Assembly: GCF_900117395.1 (NCBI RefSeq)
Contig: NZ_FPEG01000003.1
Location: forward strand, 1,116,001 to 1,180,000
Length of the DNA stretch: 64,000 nucleotides
Direction: 5' to 3'
DNA from: Agrococcus sp. Marseille-P2731
GTDB taxonomy: Bacteria; Actinomycetota; Actinomycetes; Actinomycetales; Microbacteriaceae
Shown here: positions 32,969 through 41,242 of the stretch, in pieces
Numbering within the stretch: position 1 is the first letter of the stretch
How the letters are laid out: the number at the start of each line of letters is the position of its first letter
Position numbers and translations under genes: made by a program
The notes under the pieces: model-generated
Told to the model about the DNA's origin: nothing
Databases searched by the model: none
What the model saw: the letters and a program-made list of their open reading frames with translations, nothing else

Positions 32969-34348
32969 TCAGCCCGGGAACGCCTTCCCCGGGTTCAGGA
33001 TGCCCTGCGGGTCGAGCGCGTCCTTGAGAGCCCGGTGCATGCCGAGCACGACGGGCGACAGCTCGGCGGCCGCCCCCGGCAGCTTCAGCAGGCCCACGCC
33101 GTGCTCGCCCGTGACCGTGCCGCCGAGCTCGCGGCACGCATCCACGATCTCGTCGAACGCGAGCTTGGCCCGCGCACGCGCGGCCTCGTCGCCCTCCGGC
33201 GCGATGATGAGCGGATGCAGGTTGCCGTCGCCCGCGTGGGCGATGTTCGCGATCGTCACGGCGTGGGTGGCGGCGATGGCCTCGATGCGCGCGAGCATCT
33301 CGGGCACGGCGCCGCGGGGTACGCAGACGTCCTCGGTGAGCACGGGCCCGAGCCGCTCGAGCGCGGGGTAGGCGAGACGGCGCGCGAGGAACAGCCGATC
33401 GGCGTCGGCGGCGTCGACGGAGCGCGCGACCGAGGTGGCGCCCGCCGCCTCGAAGTGCGCCGCGACGCGGGCGGCGAGCGCCTCACCGGCTGCGCCCGGC
33501 TCGTCGACCTTGGCGAGCAGCAGCGCCGCCTGCCCGGTCGGCAGGTCGAGCTGCTGCCACGCGGCGACCGCGTCGAGGCAGGTGCGGTCGATGAGCTCGA
33601 GCGCCGCGGGGATGATGCCGTCGGCGCTCACGGCGGCGACCGCACGCCCGGCGTCCTGCAGCGAGCCGAACGAGCCGACGATGGCGCGATCCTCGCGGCC
33701 GGCGAGCGGCCGCAGCTTCACGGTCGCCTCGACCACGATGCCCAGCGTGCCCTCGCTGCCGACCAGCAGCTGCGCCAGCTGGTAGCCGGTCGAGCCCTTC
33801 GCGGTCTTGCGCCCGACCCTGGCCACCTGACCGTCGGCCAGCACGACCGTGAGGGCGATCACCGCATCCGCCGTCACCCCGTACTTCACGCAGCACAGGC
33901 CGCCGGCGTTCGTGGCGACGTTGCCGCCGATCGTGGAGATCGCGCTCGACGCCGGGTCCGGCGGGTACCAAAGCCCGTGCTCGGCGACCGCGGCGCGCAG
34001 CGCGTCGTTGAGCACGCCCGCTTCGGCGGTCGCCGTGCGCTCGGCCTCGTCGATCTCCACGATGCGCGTCATGCGCTCGAGGCTCAGCACGATGCTGTCG
34101 GCGGATGCGTTGGCGCCGCCGGAGAGGCCCGTGCCGGCACCGCGCGGCACGAGCGGGGTGCCCGTCGCCGCCGCCGCGCGCACGACGGCGACCACATCGG
34201 TCAGCGACTCGGCGAAGGCGACGCCGAGCGGGGGAGCGAACTGGGCCCACTCGGCGTCGTCGTGCGCGTAGGCGTCACGCGTCGCGTCGTCGATCGAGAG
34301 CTGGTCGGGGCGGAGGGCCTCGCCCAGCAGCTGCAGGATCTCGGGCAC
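32969..34348 (-). CDS. FAD-linked oxidase, GlcD/D-lactate dehydrogenase type
   Basis: A 459-residue flavoprotein of the VAO/PCMH family. The FAD-binding half has TPLVPRGAGTGLSGGANASA and the loop PPDPASSAISTIGGNVATNAGG. The C-terminal half contains HAGDGNLHPLIIAPEGDE and GTVTGEHGVGLLKL, typical of GlcD, D-lactate and D-2-hydroxyglutarate dehydrogenases. It oxidises a 2-hydroxyacid and passes electrons to a quinone or other acceptor. The GTG start at 34348 has a GGAGG site upstream. Exact substrate cannot be decided. Confidence 0.9.
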   Translation of the reverse strand: MPEILQLLGEALRPDQLSIDDATRDAYAHDDAEWAQFAPPLGVAFAESLTDVVAVVRAAAATGTPLVPRGAGTGLSGGANASADSIVLSLERMTRIVEIDEAERTATAEAGVLNDALRAAVAEHGLWYPPDPASSAISTIGGNVATNAGGLCCVKYGVTADAVIALTVVLADGQVARVGRKTAKGSTGYQLAQLLVGSEGTLGIVVEATVKLRPLAGREDRAIVGSFGSLQDAGRAVAAVSADGIIPAALELIDRTCLDAVAAWQQLDLPTGQAALLLAKVDEPGAAGEALAARVAAHFEAAGATSVARSVDAADADRLFLARRLAYPALERLGPVLTEDVCVPRGAVPEMLARIEAIAATHAVTIANIAHAGDGNLHPLIIAPEGDEAARARAKLAFDEIVDACRELGGTVTGEHGVGLLKLPGAAAELSPVVLGMHRALKDALDPQGILNPGKAFPG

Positions 34349-34394
34349 CGGCGCCTCCTCGCTCGACGAGCTGGTGACGCAATCACACCACAGT

Positions 34395-34435
34395 CAGACC
34401 GGGCGCGCCCGCGGTCGGTGCGCCCGGCCCGAGCG
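34395..34435 (-). terminator. Hairpin after the coiled-coil membrane protein gene
   Basis: Stem CCGGGCGC / GCGCCCGG within the 98-base gap separating the minus-strand gene at 34447-34803 from the downstream GlcD-like gene. It suggests that the two are not one transcript. No U-run is present. Confidence 0.45.
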
Positions 34436-34446
34436 TGCGACGGGGC

Positions 34447-34803
34447 TCAGCCCTGCTGCGCGCCCGCTCCCTCGCCGGCCTGCGCGCGCAGCTCCTCGAG
34501 CTCGGCGGCCTGCTCCTCGACCTGCAGCGCGAGGCGGTCCCGGTGGTCGCGGATCAGGTCGAGGCTGCTCTGCGCGATGTCGGAGCGGGTCTCGAGGTCG
34601 GCGTAGTCCTCCTGCAGCGAGGCGACCTCCTCCTGCGCGTCGGCCGCCGAAGCCGTGGCGATGCCCGTGCCGGTCGCGCCGAGCGCGGCGACCACGACGA
34701 GCGCGGCGATCCACGGCCAGCGGCGCGAGGGCGCCTTGGGGGCCGTCGCCTCGGTGGCGGTCTCGGTGGCGGGGCTGCTGTCGGGGGTCTGCGAGGCGCT
34801 CAT
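34447..34803 (-). CDS. Single-pass membrane protein with coiled coil
   Basis: A 118-residue protein without a recognised family. A Thr/Pro/Ser-rich cytoplasmic N-terminus of about 30 residues is followed by one membrane helix (WPWIAALVVVAALGATGTGIA) and then by a heptad-rich coiled coil (EEVASLQEDYADLETRSDIA, DRLALQVEEQAAELEELRAQ) ending in an Ala/Gly tail. The layout recalls small cell-envelope or septum-associated proteins. GGAAAGAG lies upstream of the ATG at 34803. The gap to the next gene upstream (34804-35014) has only hairpins. Confidence 0.72.
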   Translation of the reverse strand: MSASQTPDSSPATETATEATAPKAPSRRWPWIAALVVVAALGATGTGIATASAADAQEEVASLQEDYADLETRSDIAQSSLDLIRDHRDRLALQVEEQAAELEELRAQAGEGAGAQQG

Positions 34804-35014
34804 GCTGCTGCTCTTTCCGTCGATGTCGTCAGACGGATGCGGGGCGCGGCAGAGCGCGAGCGCATCCGCCATCGGAGTGTTTGGGGGTGTGGAGCGTCAG
34901 CGCGCTCCAGCCTTCCATTCTGGCACCGCCCGGAGCGCTCCGGCGACACGGCGGCGCGGCCGTGCCGCCGTGCACCGGTGACGGAGCGACCGGCTCAGCA
35001 GGGCCGGGGCTGCC

Positions 35015-35563
35015 TCAGAGGAACTCGAGCGGGTCGAACTCGTCGATCGGGATCACCCGGACGCGCGGCAGGCGGCTCTTGAAGGCCTCGACGTCGTACT
35101 CGAGGTCGAACACCTCGATGCCGGGCACCTCGCGCAGGCCGTTCGCCATGAACTCGCCGAAGCCGACGACGCCGAGGCGGCGATCCTGCCCAGCGAGGCG
35201 CTCCATCTGCGGCGCGAAGTCGACGTCGTGGCTGACGAGCATGACGTCGGCGTCCTCGCGGGCGACGAGCGCCTCGGCGGTGCGCTGGATCGCGATGTCG
35301 ACGACCTTGCCCTCGCCCTGCAGCGGCACCGGGCGGTAGCCGATGGCGATGAGCGCCTGCACGAACGAGAGCGGCAGGTCGTGCGTGACCGCCAGGAAGA
35401 AGAGGCCCTTGACCGGCTGCTGCCATGCGGCCTCGGTGTAGTGCAGGAGGCGATCCCACCGAGGGCGCTCCTCGGGCAGCGGGCGTCGGCCGAGCACCGA
35501 GATGCCGAGGGTCGCGTCGATGTTCTCGCCATCGATGAGCAGATAGGTGGTGCGCTCGGCCAT
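35015..35563 (-). CDS. NYN domain (LabA/DUF88-like) predicted ribonuclease
   Basis: A 182-residue PIN-like NYN protein. The N-terminal TTYLLIDGENIDATLG holds the first acidic residue of the metal site, VDIAIQRTAEALVAREDADVMLVSHDVDFAPQM supplies the conserved Asp residues, and RLGVVGFGEFMAN follows. NYN proteins are Mg-dependent RNases acting in RNA processing or decay. It stands alone, divergent from the lipoprotein gene, and has no visible antitoxin partner, so a housekeeping RNA role is more likely than a toxin. Confidence 0.88.
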   Translation of the reverse strand: MAERTTYLLIDGENIDATLGISVLGRRPLPEERPRWDRLLHYTEAAWQQPVKGLFFLAVTHDLPLSFVQALIAIGYRPVPLQGEGKVVDIAIQRTAEALVAREDADVMLVSHDVDFAPQMERLAGQDRRLGVVGFGEFMANGLREVPGIEVFDLEYDVEAFKSRLPRVRVIPIDEFDPLEFL

Positions 35564-35690
35564 GCGCCGACCCTATCGCCGCGGCCGCGCCAGCCGACCG
35601 CACCTCGCGGCGCCGAGGCGCCGTGCGCCATACGATCGGATGCGTGAGGCCGCGCCGCGATCGTGGCGTCGGGTGAGAGGGAGTCAGCGC

Positions 35691-36434
35691 ATGCGCAGTG
35701 CACGCCGGGGAACAGCCGCCGCCGCCGTCGGAGCGGCGGTGGCCGTCGGGCTCGCCGGATGCACCCCCGGCCCCCCGCCGGTACCCGTGCCCTCGCCGGC
35801 GGCGCCCATCGCGCCCGGCGGCTCCGCAGGCAGCGGCGACGCCGACGGCGTCGTGCCCGCGAACGGCACCTCGCCCGTCGACCTCGTGCTCGAGGAGCGC
35901 GCCGCCGTCGTGATCGGTGCGACCTCGACCGACGAGGAGGATCTGACGCTCCGCCTAGTGGGGGAGGGTGTCGACCTCGAGAACGACGACGGGCAGACCG
36001 ACACCCGGCGCGTGTTCGACTTCGAGCAGGGGCTGCGCGATCCGATGCTGGCCGTCGTGCTCGAGGCCGGCGAGTACACGATCGAGGTCGGGGAGTGGTC
36101 GGGCGACCGCTCGGGCTACCGGCTGCAGGTGCTGACGGGCACGACGACGGTGTCGCCGGGCACCACGGCCAGCTTCGGGCTGCAGCCGGGAGCGCCCGGC
36201 GTCGCGATCGTGCCGATCGAGCGAGGCGACGCGGTGCTGGCTGGCGAGTCCGACATCGACACGGTGCTCTGGGCCTACGCGCCCGAGTCGGACACCGCCT
36301 ACAGCGACGACGACAGCGGCGGCGACCGCAACCCGCGCATCGAGCTGCTGGGCGAGGAGCCGCAGGAGCTCGTCGTGGTGCTCGCCGGCTATGCCGACGA
36401 CGCTCGAGGCGCCGCGAGCCTGATCGTCGAGTAG
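35691..36434 (+). CDS. Predicted secreted lipoprotein
   Basis: A 247-residue exported protein. The signal peptide RRGTAAAAVGAAVAVGLAGC ends in a lipobox Cys at about residue 23, followed by a Pro-rich spacer (TPGPPPVPVPSPAAP). The remainder reads like two beta-sandwich repeats (LVLEERAAVVIGATSTDEED, then AGEYTIEVGEWSGDRSGYRL), with an acidic patch DTAYSDDDSGGD. No enzymatic motif is visible. The ATG at 35691 gives a proper signal peptide; earlier in-frame codons add an Arg-rich stretch. It ends 46 bases before the riboswitch. Confidence 0.78.
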   Translation: MRSARRGTAAAAVGAAVAVGLAGCTPGPPPVPVPSPAAPIAPGGSAGSGDADGVVPANGTSPVDLVLEERAAVVIGATSTDEEDLTLRLVGEGVDLENDDGQTDTRRVFDFEQGLRDPMLAVVLEAGEYTIEVGEWSGDRSGYRLQVLTGTTTVSPGTTASFGLQPGAPGVAIVPIERGDAVLAGESDIDTVLWAYAPESDTAYSDDDSGGDRNPRIELLGEEPQELVVVLAGYADDARGAASLIVE

Positions 36435-36443
36435 CAGCCGTCG

Positions 36444-36472
36444 GTGACCGTGTCACCGCATCCGTCTACACT
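36444..36472 (+). promoter_or_regulatory. Promoter of the SAM-IV riboswitch transcript
   Basis: A -35-like GTGACC (36444-36449), a 17-base spacer and a good -10 TACACT (36467-36472) place the transcription start about eight bases before the riboswitch P1 stem. Spacing and position fit a dedicated promoter. Confidence 0.6.
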
Positions 36473-36478
36473 CGGCAC

Positions 36479-36590
36479 CAGGCTCAAGAGCTGCAGCCAT
36501 CGGTACCTGGCCGGCTGCACGGCAACCCTCTCCGCTGAGCGGGGTGCCCCAGGGGAAGAGCCGGTCGGGCGCACTCGTGCCCGGCAAGTC
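36479..36590 (+). ncRNA. SAM-IV riboswitch
   Basis: Sequence and layout match the actinobacterial SAM-IV class. P1 pairs GGCTC (36481-36485) with GAGCC (36558-36562). P2 pairs GCAGCC (36493-36498) with GGCTGC (36513-36518). The conserved core CGGCAACCCTC is followed by a CCGC/GCGG stem and GGGGTGCCCC, then the purine-rich GGGGAAGAG. The extra 3' hairpin that distinguishes SAM-IV from SAM-I is GGGCGCACTCGTGCCC, followed by GGCAAG. SAM-IV RNAs usually turn off methionine or sulfur genes when S-adenosylmethionine is abundant. Here the next gene is unrecognised. Confidence 0.9.
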
Positions 36591-36635
36591 AGCGAGAGCG
36601 GTGCGCCGCTCCTCGCCGAGCGGTCGGAGCGACCC

Positions 36636-37099
36636 ATGCACGTGCAACCACCCGTCTCCTGGCGCGATCTTCCCGCGCTGCCCGAGCTTCCCGCTGGCGG
36701 TGGCGCCTCCGGTATCGGCTACCTCGAGGCGGTCGCGCGAGCGCAGCGAGCCTGCCGGCACGACGGCGACCGGAGGCGCTTCGACGCCTACTCCGATCGC
36801 GAGCGCTGCGAGCTGTGCGGGCTCGAGCTGCCACTGCCGCCGCTGCCGCAGGTCGACCTGAACGATGCCGGGAGCGATCTGGCGTGGGCCGTCGCCTTCG
36901 TCGAGCGGCCGCCCTCGCAGCCAGGCGTGATCGCGCTCGTGGCGCTCTCGCACGCGGTCAGGCATGCGGATGCGTCGTGGTCGACCCAGGTGTTCGGCGC
37001 GGAGCGCGCGGGCCTGCGCGCCTCGGCCACACGCCGGCGAGCTACCTCGGGCGTGCGCCGCTCCCTGCGGCACCTCCCGCCGGCGCACCCGCTGGCTGA
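36636..37099 (+). CDS. Unrecognised protein downstream of SAM-IV riboswitch (3' end uncertain)
   Basis: An ATG at 36636 with GGAG six bases upstream follows the riboswitch. The predicted protein opens MHVQPPVSWRDLPALPELP, then carries ACRHDG and, after about 20 residues, RCELCGLELP, a possible zinc-binding Cys/His cluster. It continues LNDAGSDLAWAVAFVERPPS, then PGVIALVALSHAVRHADASW. Coding character fades near 37020. This frame remains open to 37787, across the whole VanZ gene, which is implausible; a shift near 37025 would end the protein at the TGA at 37097-37099, inside a palindromic repeat. I give that end as the more likely one. Function unknown. Confidence 0.45.
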
Positions 37100-37137
37100 G
37101 GAGGCCGCGGGCCCTGCCCGCTGCCGTCTCGAAGCCC
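37091..37137 (+). repeat. Palindromic repeat, family B (single divergent copy)
   Basis: Begins GCTGGCTGAGG and ends GCCGTCTCGAAGCCC around GCGGGCCCTGCCCGC. Head and tail resemble the 54-base units at 51648-51803. It lies between the gene after the riboswitch and vanZ. Confidence 0.6.
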
Positions 37138-37184
37138 CGCTCCCGTCCGCTCGACCCCGAAGCCCGACCTCGTGCGCCACGCGC

Positions 37185-37220
37185 GACCCGGTGCACCGGG
37201 TCGCCGATGGCGGGAGGGGT
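37185..37220 (+). repeat. Palindromic repeat, family C, copy 1
   Basis: A perfect 18-base palindrome, GACCCGGTGCACCGGGTC (37185-37202), followed by CGATGGCGGGAGGGGTC. The same palindrome and a similar flank occur at 56811-56849. The stretch 37138-37272 otherwise holds nothing recognisable. Confidence 0.7.
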
Positions 37221-37272
37221 CGGCCTTCGACGCGCCGCGGCACGACCGGCGGCAGCGTGGCACGATCGAACG

Positions 37273-37665
37273 ATGACGACTGCGCGGGTGCGATTCGCGG
37301 CGCTCGCGGGCTTCGCGCTCGCGGTGCTCCTGCAGCTCGTCGCGCTCTACGCGCCCTCGACGCCCGACGGCACCCCGAGCATCCCGGGCCTCGACAAGGT
37401 CGTGCACGTGGCCGTCTTCCTGCTGCCGGCGCTCCTCGGGGTGCTGGCGGGCATCCGCCCCGCGCTGCTGGCGGCGCTGCTCATCGTGCACGCGGTCGTG
37501 TCGGAGGTGCTGCAGCACCTGCTGCTGCGCGAGCGCTCCGGCGACGCGTGGGATGCGGTGGCCGACGTCATCGGCGTGGCCGCGGGCATCGCAGCTGGCC
37601 TCGCCCTGCGCTCACGACTGTCGCGTCGCCCCCGCCCGCGCCCTGCGTCCCTCCCGCCGACCTGA
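37273..37665 (+). CDS. VanZ family membrane protein
   Basis: A 130-residue VanZ-like protein with four short hydrophobic helices: FAALAGFALAVLLQLVALYA, DKVVHVAVFLLPALLGVLAG, PALLAALLIVHAVVSEVLQH and ADVIGVAAGIAAGLALRSRL. The family signature is the pair DKVVHVAVF and VSEVLQ followed by D-rich DAWDAVADVIG. Founding VanZ raises teicoplanin resistance, but most members have unknown roles. ATG at 37273. It faces CtlX across a 118-base gap with a strong bidirectional hairpin. Confidence 0.85.
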   Translation: MTTARVRFAALAGFALAVLLQLVALYAPSTPDGTPSIPGLDKVVHVAVFLLPALLGVLAGIRPALLAALLIVHAVVSEVLQHLLLRERSGDAWDAVADVIGVAAGIAAGLALRSRLSRRPRPRPASLPPT

Positions 37666-37687
37666 CGTCGAGCGCGAGCGGTGCCGC

Positions 37688-37729
37688 TGCGCACGAGCGG
37701 TGCCGGCACGCCAGCACCGCTCGTGCGCA
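37688..37729. terminator. Bidirectional 16-bp hairpin between vanZ and ctlX
   Basis: Perfect 16-base arms TGCGCACGAGCGGTGC (37688-37703) and GCACCGCTCGTGCGCA (37714-37729) with a 10-base loop, located between two convergent genes. A second GC-rich stem (GCGGGCCCGC) follows. This is the expected position and shape for a two-way terminator. Confidence 0.65.
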
Positions 37730-37783
37730 GGAGCACCAGTCGCCGGGCGGGCCCGCCTCGCGCGGGCCGCTTCGCGGAGGCGG

Positions 37784-38821
37784 CTAGGCCGAGACGGGCA
37801 GCTCGGAGGCCGCCTCAGCGCCGTCCATCGTCTCGGGCTCCTCGGCGATCGCCTCGACGGCCTCGGTGAGCTCTGGCTCGCGCGCGGGCCGCGGATCGAG
37901 GTGCACGCCGGCGATCATGCAGCGCACCGAGCCCCCCGCGAGCTCGATGGTCGGGATGTCGACCGCGACGATCTCGCACGATTCCTCGATGAGCGCCACC
38001 TGCGCCTCCGTCAACGACGCCCGCGCCCGCGCCGACATCGCCATGATGGTGCGCCGGCGACCGTCGGGCCAGCGCCCCGCGAGCTCGACCGCGTTGCCCG
38101 CGAACTCGCGCACCTGCCGCTCGGTCAGCTCGACGACGCGCCGCCCGTTGACCGCGAGGCGCTCGCGGACCTCCTGCCGCCGCCGCGCATCCGGGATCAT
38201 CTCGAGCGCGAACAGCGCCACGTCGGTGCCGATGGTCGCGATGACGTTGGTGTGATAGACCGGCACGCCGTCGCCGTCGAGCGCGTCGAAGACCATCGGC
38301 TCGTACGTGAAGTCGGTGCAGAAGCGCTCGAGCACGTGCGTGTCGGCTCGGTGGCTGCGCGCCAGGTAGGCGACGCGCGAGACGGGGTCGAGCACCATCG
38401 CGCCCGTGCCCTCCAGGAAGATGCCGTCAGGCTCGAGCCCCGAGTAGTCGATGATCGCCTGCACGCGGTAGTCGGCCTTCAGCATCTCGAGCACGTCGGT
38501 GCGGCGCTCGTGGCGGCGGTTGGATGCGTACATCGGGTAGACGGCGACGGTGCCGCCCGCGTGGGTCGAGAGCCAGTTGTTGGGGAAGACGCTGTCGGGC
38601 CGGGTGTGATCCTCGTCGTCGAAGACGTGCACGGTGACGCCGGCGTCACGCAGGGCGGCGGCGAGCGCGTCCATCTCGGCGAGCGCCTTCGCCGCGGTCT
38701 GCTCGGGCGACTCGTGCTCCGGCGCGTCGGCCTGGAAGGCGTTGTCGGCGGAGGTCGCGGGATTGGGGCGGAAGTGCCGGGCTCGGATCAGGATGACGGC
38801 ATGGGGTGCGACGGCGCTCAC
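37784..38821 (-). CDS. ctlX: Citrulline utilization hydrolase-type protein CtlX (amidinotransferase fold)
   Basis: A 345-residue guanidino-group-modifying-fold enzyme. Motifs in order: AVILIRARHFRPNPATSADN, DDEDHTRPDSVFPNNWLSTH, EGTGAMVLDPVSRVAYLARS, catalytic His in PVYHTNVIATIG and the likely nucleophile Cys in GGSVRCMIAGVHLD. This pattern matches CtlX proteins linked to citrulline or arginine-related catabolism. The best start is GTG at 38821; upstream residues are Arg/Ala-rich and non-conserved. It is divergent from the flotillin gene over 212 bases in which I see no convincing promoter. Confidence 0.88.
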   Translation of the reverse strand: MSAVAPHAVILIRARHFRPNPATSADNAFQADAPEHESPEQTAAKALAEMDALAAALRDAGVTVHVFDDEDHTRPDSVFPNNWLSTHAGGTVAVYPMYASNRRHERRTDVLEMLKADYRVQAIIDYSGLEPDGIFLEGTGAMVLDPVSRVAYLARSHRADTHVLERFCTDFTYEPMVFDALDGDGVPVYHTNVIATIGTDVALFALEMIPDARRRQEVRERLAVNGRRVVELTERQVREFAGNAVELAGRWPDGRRRTIMAMSARARASLTEAQVALIEESCEIVAVDIPTIELAGGSVRCMIAGVHLDPRPAREPELTEAVEAIAEEPETMDGAEAASELPVSA

Positions 38822-39033
38822 ACCTGCCGAATCTAGCGGCGATCGCGCGCGCTTTTCGGGAATCGGCGCAAGGAGTCGGCGCACAAGCGCGACTGCGCGC
38901 GCATCCGTTGCGTGCCGCGCTCCGGTCGCCGCCGCCGCATCCGACCGCCGCATCCACCTGCCGCAAGCCTCGCGCGTCACAGCGCGCGCCCAGTAGGTTC
39001 AGAGGAAGTCCCCCTTCGCCCTCAGGAGCCCCC

Positions 39034-40569
39034 GTGTTCGATCTGCTGCTCTCCCCGCTCGTGCTGCCCATCATCATCGCGGTCATCCTCGTCGTGATCC
39101 TCGTGATGGGGGCGATCAAGCGCTACCGCATCGCCGAGCCCGACGAGGCGATCATCGTGACCGGCCGCAAGGGCAAGAAGACGGTCGACGCCGAGGGCCA
39201 CACCACGCAGGACCTCTCGGGCCAGAAGGTCGTCACGGGCGGCGGCGTCTTCGTGATGCCGTTCGTGCAGAAGTCGTTCAAGATGTCACTGCGCTCGCGG
39301 CGCCTGCTGTTCAACACGACGGCGCAGGCGAAGGACGGCATCACCATCCACGCACAGGCCGTCGCGGTCATCAAGGTGGGCGGCACCGAGGAGTCGATCC
39401 GCAACGCCGCCCAGCGATTCCTGTCGCAGCAGGAGGAGATCGAGTCCTCGACGCAGGAGGTGCTGTCGGGCTCGCTGCGCGGCATCATCGGTCAGCTGAC
39501 GGTGCTCGAGATCATCCACGACCGGCAGGCGCTCGCCGCCGCCGTGCTGCAGGCGGCAGAGGACGCGCTGTCGAAGCAGGGCCTCGTGGTCGACACCCTG
39601 CAGATCCAGGAGATCAACGACACCTCGAACTACCTCGTCAACCTCGGCGTGCCCGAGTCGGCTGCCGTGCAGCGGGCCGCGGCGATCGCCAACACCGAGG
39701 CGCAGAAGGCCGCCGAGCAGGCGTCGATCGAGGCGAAGAAGCAGATCCTCGAGGCCAACCGCGTGCTGCAGCTGCAGCAGGCTGCCGTGACTGCCGAGAC
39801 CGACAAGGCGGTCGCGCAGGCCGCTGCCGCGAAGCCCCTCGAGGATGCGGTGCAGCGGCAGGCGATCGTGCGGCAGGAGGAGATCACCGCGCAGCGCCAG
39901 GCGGAGCTGCGCGAGCAGGAGCTGAACGCCGAGGTGCGCAAGGTCGCGGACGCCGAGGCCTACCGCATCCAGGTCACCGCGGAGGCGCAGGCCAAGGCGA
40001 AGGAGATCGAGGCGAACGCCGAGCGCCGGGCTCGTGAGGCCCGCGCGCACGCGGCTCAGGCCGAGGGTGTCGCCGACGCGGCGGTGACGGAGTCGCGAGG
40101 CAACGCCGACCGCACGGCCCGCATCGCCGCCGCCGAGGCCGCGAAGGCCGAGGGTGAGGCAGAGGCTGTCGCGACTGCTGCGAAGGGCCGCGCCGAGGCA
40201 GAGTCGATCGGTGCGCGCGGTCTCGCCGAGGGACAGGCGATCGAGGCGCGCGCCAAGGCGCTGAGCGACAACGCGCAGGTCGTGCTCGCCCAGGAGCTGC
40301 TCAAGGTCCTGCCGCAGGTGGCGGACGCCTTCGGCAAGGCCTACGCGTCGAGCCAGATCACCGTGGTCTCGGCCGACGGCACCGGCAAGCTCACGAGCGA
40401 CATGGTCGGCAACATGGCCTCGATGACGCAGATGATGAAGGACGCCACCGGCATCGACCTGCAGGCGATCATCAACTCCACCGCGCAGGGCAATGCTGCA
40501 GGCAGCGCCATGGCGTCGAGGGGTGCGCCGGCCTCGGGCGCGGCGATCGCCGAGCCGCCGGCGAGCTAG
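39034..40569 (+). CDS. Flotillin/SPFH-domain protein
   Basis: A 511-residue membrane-associated protein. One N-terminal membrane helix (VLPIIIAVILVVILVMGAI) is followed by the SPFH/band-7 domain (RIAEPDEAIIVTGRKGKKTV, GGGVFVMPFVQKSFKMSLRS, HAQAVAVIKVGG). Residues of about 200-420 form the long Ala/Glu-rich coiled coil typical of flotillins (EAQKAAEQASIEAKKQILEA). The C-terminus includes VVLAQELLKVLPQVADAFGKAY. Flotillins organise membrane microdomains. The GTG at 39034 has CAGGAG upstream. Its stop overlaps the stop of the convergent SRPBCC gene by three bases. Confidence 0.93.
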   Translation: MFDLLLSPLVLPIIIAVILVVILVMGAIKRYRIAEPDEAIIVTGRKGKKTVDAEGHTTQDLSGQKVVTGGGVFVMPFVQKSFKMSLRSRRLLFNTTAQAKDGITIHAQAVAVIKVGGTEESIRNAAQRFLSQQEEIESSTQEVLSGSLRGIIGQLTVLEIIHDRQALAAAVLQAAEDALSKQGLVVDTLQIQEINDTSNYLVNLGVPESAAVQRAAAIANTEAQKAAEQASIEAKKQILEANRVLQLQQAAVTAETDKAVAQAAAAKPLEDAVQRQAIVRQEEITAQRQAELREQELNAEVRKVADAEAYRIQVTAEAQAKAKEIEANAERRAREARAHAAQAEGVADAAVTESRGNADRTARIAAAEAAKAEGEAEAVATAAKGRAEAESIGARGLAEGQAIEARAKALSDNAQVVLAQELLKVLPQVADAFGKAYASSQITVVSADGTGKLTSDMVGNMASMTQMMKDATGIDLQAIINSTAQGNAAGSAMASRGAPASGAAIAEPPAS

Positions 40570-41240
40570 GCGGAGTAGCCGCCCGCGCCCATGTCGCCGG
40601 TGTAGAAGCCGTAGGTCGCATCGGCCTGTCGCTGCGCCGCTTCGGCGTCGGTGCCGTTCGCGATCGAGGCCTCTCCCCAGGCGTCTGCGGAGCCGCGGTA
40701 GAAGGCCTTGCCCTCGTCGGTGACGCCCCATGCGGCGCCCTCCTCCGGGGTCATCGCACTGGCCGGCTCGTGCAGGTGCAGCGCGAGCCCGAGCAGGCCG
40801 CCATCCCACCCGACGCCCGTGGCGCCCGGGCCGAAGGTCTCGCCCATCTCGGCCGGCACATCCGCATCGCGCGCCACGTGCTCGAGCTCGAGCAGCGTGC
40901 CCTCGCCAGAGGCCCGCAGGCGCACGGTGAGCCAGGTGACGCCGCCGCCGAACTCCCAGGTGACGCGGTAGCTCGCCGACTCGCCCTCCGGCGGGCTGCA
41001 CTCGAGCACCGTGCCGCCCGCGTTCCCCTCGAGCTGATAGCGCCCGCCCAGCTGCAGCTCGCCCGACACGGGCATGAACCAGCGCGCGATGCGCTCGGGG
41101 CTCGTCACCGCATCCCACACATCGGCGATCGGCGATGGGTAGGTCTGCTCGAGCGTCTGCACGCTCGAGGCCTCGCCGTCGATCGTCTCGCTGCGCACCC
41201 CGCGCGACACTGCGCCGAGCTGCTTCAGGACATCAACCAT
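40566..41240 (-). CDS. SRPBCC/AHSA1 domain protein
   Basis: A 224-residue protein with the START-like AHSA1 fold: LEQTYPSPIADVWDAVTSPERIARWFMP, then LGGRYQLEGNAGGTVLE and VTWEFGGGVTWLTVRLRASG. The C-terminal part (VTDEGKAFYRGSADAWGEAS) is common in actinobacterial members. Such proteins bind hydrophobic ligands and are typically encoded beside an ArsR-type repressor, as here: it begins two bases after the ArsR stop, with a GAGGAG site inside the end of that gene. Confidence 0.9.
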   Translation of the reverse strand: MVDVLKQLGAVSRGVRSETIDGEASSVQTLEQTYPSPIADVWDAVTSPERIARWFMPVSGELQLGGRYQLEGNAGGTVLECSPPEGESASYRVTWEFGGGVTWLTVRLRASGEGTLLELEHVARDADVPAEMGETFGPGATGVGWDGGLLGLALHLHEPASAMTPEEGAAWGVTDEGKAFYRGSADAWGEASIANGTDAEAAQRQADATYGFYTGDMGAGGYSA

Positions 41241-41242
41241 GG

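Noticed and set aside
35015..35563. NYN-domain protein as toxin or member of a defence island with the CHAT gene
   Set aside because: No antitoxin-like partner is adjacent and three unrelated genes lie between it and the CHAT pair.
36453..37196. Minus-strand frame opposite the riboswitch gene
   Set aside because: It would run antisense through the SAM-IV riboswitch and lacks a ribosome site, whereas the plus strand has promoter, riboswitch and ribosome site in order.
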